From the NCBI RefSeq assembly GCF_002001045.1, contig NZ_MUNR01000010.1:310001-374000 (forward strand): a DNA stretch of 64,000 bases. The letters are read 5' to 3'. A model generated the notes under the pieces. It ran no database searches, was not told where the DNA came from, and was given only the letters and a program-made list of their open reading frames with translations. Shown here one piece after another: positions 19,520 through 26,290 of the stretch (the first letter of the stretch is position 1; the number at the start of each line of letters is the position of its first letter). A program made the position numbers and the translations under genes. The stretch is from Rhodanobacter sp. C01. GTDB lineage: Bacteria > Pseudomonadota > Gammaproteobacteria > Xanthomonadales > Rhodanobacteraceae.

Positions 19520-19592
19520 TGTAGGAGCCCACCTTGTGGGCGATGCTTTTCTATGGGCAGCGAAAGCATCGCCCACAAGGTGGGCTCCTACA
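19520..19592. repeat. REP-like inverted repeat, copy 2
   Basis: Perfect 30-nt arms (19520-19549 and 19563-19592) with a 13-nt centre. It has the same outer GTAGGAGC and inner GCGATGC blocks as the copies at 3078 and 59997, but a variant stem (CCCACCTTGTGGG). It lies between the convergent stops of the GH94 gene and ntrC, where it could act as a bidirectional transcript end. Confidence 0.88.
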
Positions 19593-19606
19593 ACAGGGCG
19601 TGCGGG

Positions 19607-20986
19607 CTAGTGGCGCCGCGTGCGCGACGCACCCAGCTTGCGAGTGAGCGTATTGCGCCCGACACCGAGTGCCTGTGCCGCGTTCTGGCGATGGCCTTCA
19701 CTGGCCAGCAACGCTGCCTGCAGCAAGGTCTGGTCGAGTGCCTCGCGGGCACGGGCATGGATGTCTGCCTCGCCGCTTGCAAGTGCCGCCACCGCCCACT
19801 CGCGCAGCGCATCGGTCCACTCACCGCTGCCCGCGCTGCCTTCCGTACTACCCAGATCGGCGGGCAGGATCTCCGCGCCCGGCGCGATCACGGTGAGACG
19901 GCGGCACAGGTTTTCCAGTTCGCGCACGTTACCCGGGTAGTCGCGCTGCGCAATCAGCTTCAGCGCCGCGCGCGAGAAACGCTTCGGCGGCAGCTTCAAC
20001 TCATGCGCCGTGGCAGCGAGGAAGTGCTGCGCCAGCAACGGGATGTCGCTGCGCCGCGTGCGCAATGGTGGAAGCTCGATGCGCACCACGTCCAGGCGGT
20101 GCATCAGGTCAGCGCGAAACTGGCCCGCGGCCACCCGCGCGGCCAGATCCTGATGGGTGGCGGCGACGATGCGCACATTGCCGCGGATCAGTTCGCGGCC
20201 ACCGACGCGGTAGAACTCGCCGCCGGCGAGCACCCGCAGCAGGCGAGTCTGCAGCACCAGTGGCATGTCGCCGATTTCGTCGAGGAACAGCGTGCCGCCC
20301 TCGGCCTGTTCAAAGCGGCCGGCATGGCGACGCTGCGCACCAGTGAATGCCCCAGCCTCATGACCGAACAGTTCGCTTTCCAGCAATTCGGACGGAATCG
20401 CTGCCGTGTTCAATGCGACGAACGGCTTGCCACGCCGAGCGCTTTCCTCGTGCAGCGCACGCGCCACCAGTTCCTTGCCGGTGCCGGTTTCGCCGGTGAT
20501 CAGCACGTTGAGGTCGCTCGCCGCCACGCGCCCGATCAGGCGGAATACCTCGCGCATCGGCGCGCTCTCGCCGAGCAGTGCATGGTTCGGTGCGATGACG
20601 ACGGGGCCAACGGGCGCCGGCGCCGCGACGCTGGCCAGCGCGCGCTGAACCATCTCGACCGCCTGGTCGAGATCGAACGGCTTGGCGAGGTAATCGACCG
20701 CACCGGCGCGATACGCCGCGGCCGTGGTGGCGACATCGGTGTACGCACTCATCACGATCACCGGACCGATGCCCTGCACCTGCAATTCATTGAGCAGGCT
20801 CAGACCATCCTCACCCGGCATGCGCACATCGGTGAGCAGCAAGGCCGGCCGCGCCTCCTGCAGTGCCGCACGCGCGCTGGCCACTTCGCCGAACTCACGT
20901 ACTGCAAGGCCAGCATCACGCAAGGCCTCGGCCAGCACGAAGCGCACGCCGCGGTCGTCGTCGACGATCCAGATTTCTTCAGTCAT
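19607..20986 (-). CDS. ntrC: nitrogen regulation response regulator NtrC
   Basis: A 459-residue sigma-54 activator. The receiver domain carries Asp53 in [12 protein letters not shown]; the AAA+ domain has Walker [16 protein letters not shown], the sigma-54-contacting GAFTGA loop, Walker [13 protein letters not shown] and an arginine-rich sensor segment; the C-terminus is a Fis-type helix-turn-helix ([21 protein letters not shown]). It overlaps ntrB by 8 bp, and glnA with a sigma-54 promoter and an NtrC-type operator lies upstream, which supports the specific NtrC assignment over other members of the family. Expected role: activation of nitrogen assimilation genes when phosphorylated by NtrB. 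Confidence 0.92.
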   Translation of the reverse strand: MTEEIWIVDDDRGVRFVLAEALRDAGLAVREFGEVASARAALQEARPALLLTDVRMPGEDGLSLLNELQVQGIGPVIVMSAYTDVATTAAAYRAGAVDYLAKPFDLDQAVEMVQRALASVAAPAPVGPVVIAPNHALLGESAPMREVFRLIGRVAASDLNVLITGETGTGKELVARALHEESARRGKPFVALNTAAIPSELLESELFGHEAGAFTGAQRRHAGRFEQAEGGTLFLDEIGDMPLVLQTRLLRVLAGGEFYRVGGRELIRGNVRIVAATHQDLAARVAAGQFRADLMHRLDVVRIELPPLRTRRSDIPLLAQHFLAATAHELKLPPKRFSRAALKLIAQRDYPGNVRELENLCRRLTVIAPGAEILPADLGSTEGSAGSGEWTDALREWAVAALASGEADIHARAREALDQTLLQAALLASEGHRQNAAQALGVGRNTLTRKLGASRTRRH

Positions 20987-21983
20987 GTGCGCGTTCCAGC
21001 GGCAGATACAAGGAGAACACTGTTTCGCCCGGTCGGCTCGTGCAGCGCAGTTCGCCGCCGTGTTCGTGCGCGATCTCGCGCGACAACGCCAGTCCGAGAC
21101 CGGTGCCATCCGCACGACCGGACACGAGTGGCTGGAACAGCGTGTCGCGCAGCGACGTAGGAACACCCGCGCCGTCATCGATCACGTCCACGCGCAGTGC
21201 CATGCGCAGCATCCGCTCGCCCAGGCGCAGGCCATGCTCGACCCGCGTGCGCAAAGTCAGCGTGTTTGCGCCGGCTTCCAGGGCATTGCGCGCGAGATTG
21301 AGCAGCACCTGTTGCAGCCGGTCCGCATCGCCGAGCAGATCCGGCACGCTGGGGTCGTAGTCATGCCGCAGTTGCGGCGGCGACGGTTCGGCCTGCAGCA
21401 AGTCGGTGAGCCGCTCCAGCAATTGATGGATATTCACCGGACCGAGTTGAGCCGCGCCATCGTTGTGCAGCAGCCGATTTGCCAGCGTGCCAAGCCGGTC
21501 CGCCTCATCGATGATCAACCCGGCCAGTGCCTGCAGGTCTTCATCCCCCACCCTTCGTTGCAGCAACTGCGCCGCGCCGCGCAGACCGGCCAGCGGGTTC
21601 TTCACCTCGTGTGCGAAACCGCGCAGCGTCGCCGACAGCGGCGAGCTGGTCGAAAGCGGCGCGGCCAGCGCATGCACTTCCAGCAACAGGCTGTTGCCGA
21701 ACGGCTGCAGCGCGATGTCCGCCATGATTTCGCGGCCACTGGCCGCCACCAACGACATCCCGCGCCATTGCAGCGGGCGCTGTTCGGTCAGAGCGCGTAA
21801 GGCTTGTGCCAAGGCCTCTTCATCCAGCCACAAGCCCAGCGACTGCCCGACCGCACTGCGTGGACCCAGCTCCAGCCATTCAGCCAGCGCCGGATTGATC
21901 CACTGCAGGCGCAACCCGGCATCGACCCGGGCCAGCCCGGTCGCCATCTGTTCCGCCCACGTCCGCCAGTCGACCTCGTTCAT
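20979..21983 (-). CDS. ntrB: nitrogen regulation sensor kinase NtrB (GlnL)
   Basis: A 334-residue cytosolic kinase/phosphatase: an N-terminal PAS domain (about residues 10-105), an H-box with His125 in LRGFAHEVKNPLAGLRGAAQLL, and an ATPase domain with LNLARNALEAG, VIDDGAGVP, GRADGTGLGLALSREI. The absence of membrane segments and the AHE-KNPL-GLRGAAQLL signature are NtrB hallmarks. The chosen ATG at 21983 starts the PAS domain; the longer frame to 22247 crosses a terminator. There is no obvious ribosome site: the bases just upstream form a TGCACC-type operator, and a promoter predicted there would give a leaderless transcript. The gene overlaps ntrC. Confidence 0.92.
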   Translation of the reverse strand: MNEVDWRTWAEQMATGLARVDAGLRLQWINPALAEWLELGPRSAVGQSLGLWLDEEALAQALRALTEQRPLQWRGMSLVAASGREIMADIALQPFGNSLLLEVHALAAPLSTSSPLSATLRGFAHEVKNPLAGLRGAAQLLQRRVGDEDLQALAGLIIDEADRLGTLANRLLHNDGAAQLGPVNIHQLLERLTDLLQAEPSPPQLRHDYDPSVPDLLGDADRLQQVLLNLARNALEAGANTLTLRTRVEHGLRLGERMLRMALRVDVIDDGAGVPTSLRDTLFQPLVSGRADGTGLGLALSREIAHEHGGELRCTSRPGETVFSLYLPLERAHD

Positions 21984-22018
21984 TGCACCATGATGGGCAA
22001 TGACTCGAATTGGTGCAA
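21984..22018 (-). promoter_or_regulatory. predicted ntrBC promoter with overlapping NtrC-like sites
   Basis: Reading the minus strand, TTGCAC (22013-22018) and CATCAT (21990-21995) are spaced 17 bp, a plausible sigma-70 promoter whose start would fall on or beside the ntrB ATG. Two NtrC-like elements overlap it: 21984-22000 (TGCACC-N5-GGGCAA, near-match to TGCACC-N5-GGTGCA) and 22001-22017 (TGACTC-N5-GGTGCA). This resembles autorepression of the glnL promoter in enteric bacteria. Prediction by eye. Confidence 0.5.
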
Positions 22019-22034
22019 ATACCGCGGTTTGGAA

Positions 22035-22066
22035 TAAAAAACCCGCAGAGGGGAGTCTGCGGGTTG
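22035..22066 (-). terminator. Rho-independent terminator upstream of ntrB
   Basis: A 10-bp perfect stem (AACCCGCAGA/TCTGCGGGTT, 22040-22049 with 22056-22065) and 6-nt loop are followed on the minus strand by a run of six T. It faces the ntrBC genes, so it would stop transcription arriving from the glnA side. Confidence 0.82.
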
Positions 22067-22134
22067 GGGGGTATCCATCTGATTGCATGGCACGGAGGGG
22101 AGCCACGTCATGCGTTGGGAACAATGTCTCACGA
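22035..22134 (-). ncRNA. candidate small RNA between the glnA and ntrB terminators
   Basis: The glnA message should end at the strong hairpin at 22250-22290, yet a second same-orientation terminator lies about 200 bp further on at 22035. The interval has no convincing ORF. A weak promoter-like pair, TTCATT (22164-22169) and ACTAAA (22141-22146) with 17-bp spacing, would start a transcript of about 100 nt ending at that terminator. This is an inference from layout; the promoter match is poor. Confidence 0.25.
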
Positions 22135-22244
22135 CATGCATTTAGTGTACTTGAAGGTTCGTTAATGAAGTGTAACCGGACTCTTTTCCCGGAGCGGACG
22201 ACGCGGGGTTGCCCCCGGAAGGTCAGGACGGCTGCGGACACGCA

Positions 22245-22294
22245 CAAAAAAGCCCTGCTGGGCCTTGAAGATCAAGGCCCAGCAGGGCTTTTGG
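22245..22294 (-). terminator. Rho-independent terminator of glnA
   Basis: A perfect 17-bp stem (22250-22266 with 22274-22290) closes a 7-nt loop and is followed on the minus strand by six T; on the plus strand four T follow, so it may work both ways. It begins 35 bp past the glnA stop. Confidence 0.92.
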
Positions 22295-22324
22295 GGTTAC
22301 CTCAAAGAAGCGGCAATCCCAGAC

Positions 22325-23734
22325 TCAGAGCGAGTAATACATCTGGAATTCCAGCGGATGCGTGCTGGCGCGGTACTTGGTGACTTCCTTCATCTTCACT
22401 TCGATATAGGCGTCGATGAAGTCGTCGGTGAACACACCACCGGCCTTGAGGAAATCGCGGTCCTTGTCCAGCGCTTCCAGCGCGGCGTCGAGGCTGGAGC
22501 AGACCTGCGGGATGTTCTTCTCTTCTTCCGGCGGCAGGTCGTACAGATCCTTGTCGGCCGGCGCACCCGGGTCGATCTTGTTGAGGATGCCGTCGAGGCC
22601 GGCCATCATCAGCGCGGTGAACACCAGGTAGCCGGAGTTCATCGGATCGGGGAAGCGCACCTCGATGCGGCGGCCCTTCGGGCTGGCCACGTACGGGATG
22701 CGACAGCTCGCCGAGCGATTACGCGCCGAGTAGGCCAGCATCACCGGCGCCTCGAAGCCCGGCACCAGGCGCTTGTAGCTGTTGGTGGTGGAGTTGGCGA
22801 ATGCGTTGATCGCGCGGGCGTGCTTGAAGATGCCACCGATGTACCACAGCGCAGTCTGCGACAGGCCGCCGTACAGGTCGCCGGCGAACAGGTTCTCGCC
22901 GTTCTTGGCCAGCGACTGGTGCACGTGCATGCCGCTGCCGTTGTCGCCGACCAGTGGTTTCGGCATGAAGGTCACGGTCTTGCCGTTCTGGTGCGCGACG
23001 TTCTTGATGACGTACTTCATCGTCAGCAGCTCGTCGGCCTTCTTCACCAGCGTGTTGAACTTCACGCCGATCTCGCACTGGCCCGCGTTCGCCACCTCGT
23101 GGTGATGCACTTCGACCTTCTGGCCGAGCGACTCGAGCACCTTGCACATGTCGGCGCGCAGGTCGCCCAGCGAGTCGACCGGACTGACCGGGAAGTAGCC
23201 GCCCTTCACACCCGGGCGGTGGCCGGAGTTGTTGCCTTCGTACTTGTAGCGCGACGACCACGCCGCTTCCTCGGAACCGATCTCGTAAAACACGCGGCCC
23301 GGGTCGTTCTGCCAGCGCACCGAGTCGAAGATGAAGAACTCGGGTTCCGGGCCGAAGAACGCGGTATCGGCGATGCCGGTGGATTTCAGATACGCCTCGC
23401 CGCGCTTGGCGATCGAGCGCGGGTCGCGACCATAGGCCTGCATGGTGCTCGGCTCCAGCACGTCGCAGTGCAGGATCAGCTGCACGTGCGCGCTGAACGG
23501 ATCGAGGTGCGCGGTCTCCGGATCGGGCAGCAGGATCATGTCCGACTCGTTGATGCCCTTCCAGCCGGTGATGGAGGAGCCGTCGAACATCTTGCCGTCC
23601 TCGAACGTCGACTCGTCGATCGCATGGGCCGGGAAGGAAACATGGTGATGCACGCCGAGCATGTCGGCGAAGCGGAAGTCGACGAACTCGACCTCGTGTT
23701 CCTGGATCAGGTCGAGCACTTTCTGGGCAGACAT
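22325..23734 (-). CDS. glnA: glutamine synthetase, type I
   Basis: A 469-residue GSI enzyme forming glutamine from glutamate, ammonia and ATP; it assembles as a dodecamer. Signatures: [17 protein letters not shown], the glutamate/metal-binding [30 protein letters not shown], and the adenylylation loop LYDLPPEE with Tyr398, indicating control by GlnE. Length equals that of the enteric enzyme. The ATG at 23734 follows GAGG; the open frame beyond it runs through the promoter region. A sigma-54 promoter and an NtrC operator lie upstream, and ntrBC follow downstream after two terminators. Confidence 0.97.
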   Translation of the reverse strand: MSAQKVLDLIQEHEVEFVDFRFADMLGVHHHVSFPAHAIDESTFEDGKMFDGSSITGWKGINESDMILLPDPETAHLDPFSAHVQLILHCDVLEPSTMQAYGRDPRSIAKRGEAYLKSTGIADTAFFGPEPEFFIFDSVRWQNDPGRVFYEIGSEEAAWSSRYKYEGNNSGHRPGVKGGYFPVSPVDSLGDLRADMCKVLESLGQKVEVHHHEVANAGQCEIGVKFNTLVKKADELLTMKYVIKNVAHQNGKTVTFMPKPLVGDNGSGMHVHQSLAKNGENLFAGDLYGGLSQTALWYIGGIFKHARAINAFANSTTNSYKRLVPGFEAPVMLAYSARNRSASCRIPYVASPKGRRIEVRFPDPMNSGYLVFTALMMAGLDGILNKIDPGAPADKDLYDLPPEEEKNIPQVCSSLDAALEALDKDRDFLKAGGVFTDDFIDAYIEVKMKEVTKYRASTHPLEFQMYYSL

Positions 23735-23770
23735 GGCGGAGCCTCGGAGGGAATGGGATATCGCTTTAGA

Positions 23771-23785
23771 GCAAGCCGCGTGCCA
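23771..23785 (-). promoter_or_regulatory. sigma-54 promoter of glnA
   Basis: On the minus strand the sequence is TGGCAC-N5-TTGC, an exact match to the -24/-12 sigma-54 consensus, about 37 bp before the glnA ATG. It predicts a start near 23760 and requires an activator such as NtrC, whose gene is in this cluster. Confidence 0.88.
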
Positions 23786-23857
23786 TGACGTGAAATCGTT
23801 GTGGCACAAGCACTGGCGCAGAAAACGGGTATGGCGGACGCTTGCGGTAGCACCATC

Positions 23858-23863
23858 ATAATA
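23858..23863 (-). promoter_or_regulatory. possible sigma-70 -10 element of an upstream glnA promoter
   Basis: TATTAT on the minus strand, with a poor -35 (TGCAAA, 16-bp spacing) that falls inside the NtrC operator. The geometry resembles enteric glnAp1, a sigma-70 promoter repressed by NtrC. Tentative. Confidence 0.35.
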
Positions 23864-23881
23864 CGGAGTGATGATAGATTT

Positions 23882-23898
23882 TGCACCATTATGGTGCA
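23882..23898. promoter_or_regulatory. NtrC operator (enhancer) upstream of glnA
   Basis: A perfect 17-bp palindrome, TGCACC-ATTAT-GGTGCA on the plus strand, equal to the classical NtrC consensus half-sites. It is about 110 bp upstream of the sigma-54 promoter, a normal enhancer distance. A degenerate second half-site (GCACCA) occurs at 23850-23855. Confidence 0.85.
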
Positions 23899-24048
23899 TT
23901 TCGCCAGGCTGATCGGACTCCCGTTCCGCGGCACCGGCAGACACCGCAGCATAGGTAGTTTGTACCTGTTGCACATCCCTTGCTGCCGGGGTACCTGCAA
24001 ACATTTGGCGTACGCAGGGTGCCGGCTTCAAGGACATCGTCGCGCCGA

Positions 24049-24162
24049 ATGGCACGCCTGACACCGGCGACAAAAATCAACGCTCCGATCGTCCAGCGGC
24101 TCATCGACGCCAGCACACGCCTCGCCCGCAGCAACTCCCCGGACTTCAAGCGGAGCGTCTAA
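24049..24162 (+). CDS. possible small protein of 37 residues
   Basis: A short frame starting at ATG 24049 in the glnA-AraC interval, ending 4 bp into the 3' end of the convergent AraC gene. Third-codon positions are strongly G/C, as in real genes here, and the peptide is basic and helix-prone ([20 protein letters not shown]). There is no clear ribosome site and no recognised family. It could be a remnant or chance; the frame is open back to 23980. The rest of 23900-24048 shows nothing further. Confidence 0.2.
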   Translation: MARLTPATKINAPIVQRLIDASTRLARSNSPDFKRSV

Positions 24163-25148
24163 CTCACGCTATTCGAGTGTTGGACGTGAGTGCGCGTCCA
24201 TTGATGGCGCCGCCACGCGGCGGGCGGCGCGCCGAACTCGCGACGAAAGGCGCGACTGAATGCAGTGTCAGTCTGATAGCCCACGTCTTCGGCAATGCGC
24301 GCAAGCGGTGCGTTGCTTCGACACAAGAGATTGGCCGCGAGCAGCATCCGCCATTGCGTGAGGTACTGCATGGGCGTGCTGCCCACCAGGCCATGGAAGC
24401 GTTCGGCGAGTACCGACCTCGACGTGCCGATCGCATTCGCCAACGTTTCGAGCGTCCACGCTTGCGCGGGGTATGCATGCATGGCGTTCAACGCGGGCCC
24501 GACAATCGGATCCCCCAGCCCGGCAAGCCAGCCCGTGCGACCGTCGCGATGCTCGTTCACGTACAAGCGCAACACCTCGATGACCAAGACTTTCGCCAGT
24601 TTGGCCAATACACCAGCGCCGCCGGGACGGGGCGAACGCGCCTCAGCCAGCGCGTAGCGCACGGAAGCTTCCAGCCACGTACCTGCATTCGATCCACGCA
24701 CATTGACCTTCACCAATGAAGGCAAGCCCGCCAGCAACATGCGCGCGAGGCGCGCATCGCATGCGAGGTAACCACAAACGATGCGCGTGGTCGGGCCGCC
24801 ACCACCGTAAGCCAGTTGCCGCGATCGGCGCGACAACACCGCATCCAGCCGCCCACTGGCCGCCGGCGCAAGCCCGGGCTGCGAGTTCATCCGATGCTCA
24901 TTACCGCGAGGAAAGAGCACGACATCACCAGCGATCAGGCGCGTCGGCGGCTGGTCGGCCAACTCGACGAAACATTCGCCCTCGGTGATCAGGTGAAAGA
25001 TCACTACCCGCTCGGCGCCGGGTTCGAGCAACGGCGCCAAGGAATCCGCGCATGGCGATTGGTAGCTCCAGGGTGCCGTGAACCTGGCCTGGATGAAGAT
25101 GGCGCCGACAAGACGCACCACACGGAGAATTTCCGATAGCGCGTCCAT
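24159..25148 (-). CDS. AraC family regulator with cupin-type sensor domain
   Basis: A 329-residue regulator: an N-terminal cupin-like domain (about residues 30-200; HLITEGECFVEL, GDVVLFPRGNEHRM) and a C-terminal AraC double helix-turn-helix (about 220-315; LETLANAIGTSRSVLAERF, PLARIAEDVGYQTDTAFSRAFRREFGAPPAAWRR). Its ATG shares a base with the stop of the OsmC-like gene (TGATG), so the two are coupled. This cupin-AraC type often controls neighbouring oxidative or electrophile-stress enzymes. Effector unknown. Confidence 0.87.
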   Translation of the reverse strand: MDALSEILRVVRLVGAIFIQARFTAPWSYQSPCADSLAPLLEPGAERVVIFHLITEGECFVELADQPPTRLIAGDVVLFPRGNEHRMNSQPGLAPAASGRLDAVLSRRSRQLAYGGGGPTTRIVCGYLACDARLARMLLAGLPSLVKVNVRGSNAGTWLEASVRYALAEARSPRPGGAGVLAKLAKVLVIEVLRLYVNEHRDGRTGWLAGLGDPIVGPALNAMHAYPAQAWTLETLANAIGTSRSVLAERFHGLVGSTPMQYLTQWRMLLAANLLCRSNAPLARIAEDVGYQTDTAFSRAFRREFGAPPAAWRRHQWTRTHVQHSNSVS

Positions 25149-25681
25149 CAGACGGCATCGATATCAATGTGCAATGCCACCGGCGTTGCGCTGCGCACCG
25201 CACTGGGAACCGGTGAACAGGACTGGCTGTTTTTCACCAGCATTCGCAGCCGCTCCGGTGCAACACCATGCGCGCCGATGCGTACGTGCAATTGCACGTC
25301 GCACGGCCCGGCGAATACGGGTTCGCCGTCTGCGTCCGTCATGCCCAGGAGACCGCGTGCATCCGAGCGACTGGTCGCGATCACCTCAAGCATGGTCAGT
25401 TCGATACCTTCATCCGCGGCGGCCATCGCAATGCAGGTCGTGAGACACGATGCAAGTCCGGCGCGAAACAACCAACCCGGTGTCACCTGATCGCCGCTGC
25501 CGCCCAGCTCGCCCGGCATGTCCGTCACCATGCGGATGCCGTTGGCATGACTCGACACGATGCGCATGCCCCCTTGCCAACACGCCGTAGCAGGCGCGTC
25601 ATCGTGAAGGCCGGCCTCGGGGCGGCGATGGAAAACGGCTTTGGCGCGCTGCAAGGCGCTTGCGATGTCTTGCATGGTCAT
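25148..25681 (-). CDS. OsmC family protein
   Basis: A 177-residue OsmC/Ohr-fold protein. The two conserved redox cysteines appear present: Cys79 in FRAGLASCLTTC and Cys155 in KNSQSCSPV. Such proteins reduce organic hydroperoxides or act on related electrophiles in the cytosol. The start at 25681 (MTMQ) has GGAGG six bases upstream; an ATG two codons later is possible. It is first in a two-gene unit with the AraC regulator and divergent from a tautomerase gene (231 bp between starts). It is closer to the general OsmC group than to Ohr. Confidence 0.82.
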   Translation of the reverse strand: MTMQDIASALQRAKAVFHRRPEAGLHDDAPATACWQGGMRIVSSHANGIRMVTDMPGELGGSGDQVTPGWLFRAGLASCLTTCIAMAAADEGIELTMLEVIATSRSDARGLLGMTDADGEPVFAGPCDVQLHVRIGAHGVAPERLRMLVKNSQSCSPVPSAVRSATPVALHIDIDAV

Positions 25682-25912
25682 GGCGACCTCCACGGCTACC
25701 TCATGCTGCTTGATTGTGGGCGCCTTGCAAGGCGCCGCCAAGAGGTTCGAGCGGGTGCTGCCGTTGCTCCGGACGATCGGCCAAGTCGCAGCGACGCAGG
25801 GGCAGGACAGCGAGTCGGCTACAGCCTCAAGCTAAGTTCGCGGGGACTCGCGACTGCGCTGCCCGCATTCGCAGCATCACTCAAGTCCAACTACCGAAAC
25901 GGGAGAACGATC

Positions 25913-26131
25913 ATGCCATTCCTGAACGTGAAACTGATCGAGGGCGTTTTCACGCCGACGCAAAAACAGGACATGATTCGCAAGCTCACCGAAACGATGG
26001 TCACGATCGAAGGCGAGAATATGCGCCCGGTGACATGGGTGGTGATCGAAGAGGTGAAGAGCGGCGATTGGGGCATTGCCGGCAACCCGCTGAGCACGAG
26101 TGATGTGAAGGCCCTTGCGGCAGGTCACTGA
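25913..26131 (+). CDS. 4-oxalocrotonate tautomerase family protein
   Basis: A 72-residue tautomerase-superfamily protein. The start Met is followed directly by Pro (MPFLNVKLIEG), which becomes the catalytic N-terminal proline after Met removal. A GGGAG ribosome site precedes the ATG at 25913. The C-terminal part (RPVTWVVIEEVKSGDWGIAG) fits the family. The longer frame upstream is not homologous. Divergence from the OsmC/AraC pair suggests shared control. Substrate unknown. Confidence 0.87.
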   Translation: MPFLNVKLIEGVFTPTQKQDMIRKLTETMVTIEGENMRPVTWVVIEEVKSGDWGIAGNPLSTSDVKALAAGH

Positions 26132-26135
26132 CAGG

Positions 26136-26267
26136 TTGTCGAGCGAGCTGTCCCGCCCTTCTCGACAAGCTTTGGCGTCCGATTCCACGCGTCGGGAAAC
26201 CAAACGCCTGCCTCGGTCAGAGCTTTGTCGCCCCGTGAGGGCCCCGGCTCACACCGGGACTCTCACG
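26136..26267. terminator. paired hairpins between convergent genes
   Basis: Two inverted repeats fill the gap between the tautomerase and TonB receptor stops: TTGTCGAG (26136-26143) with CTCGACAA (26161-26168), and a nested hairpin CGTGAG (26234-26239) with CTCACG (26262-26267) enclosing CCCGG/CCGGG. Neither has a clear U-tract, so a terminator role is likely from position only. Confidence 0.4.
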
Positions 26268-26290
26268 CCGCGTGACAGGCCACCGATCGT

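Noticed and set aside
23980..24162. 60-codon version of the small glnA-upstream frame
   Set aside because: The extra upstream codons have weak coding bias and no start context; only the shorter frame is kept, at low confidence.
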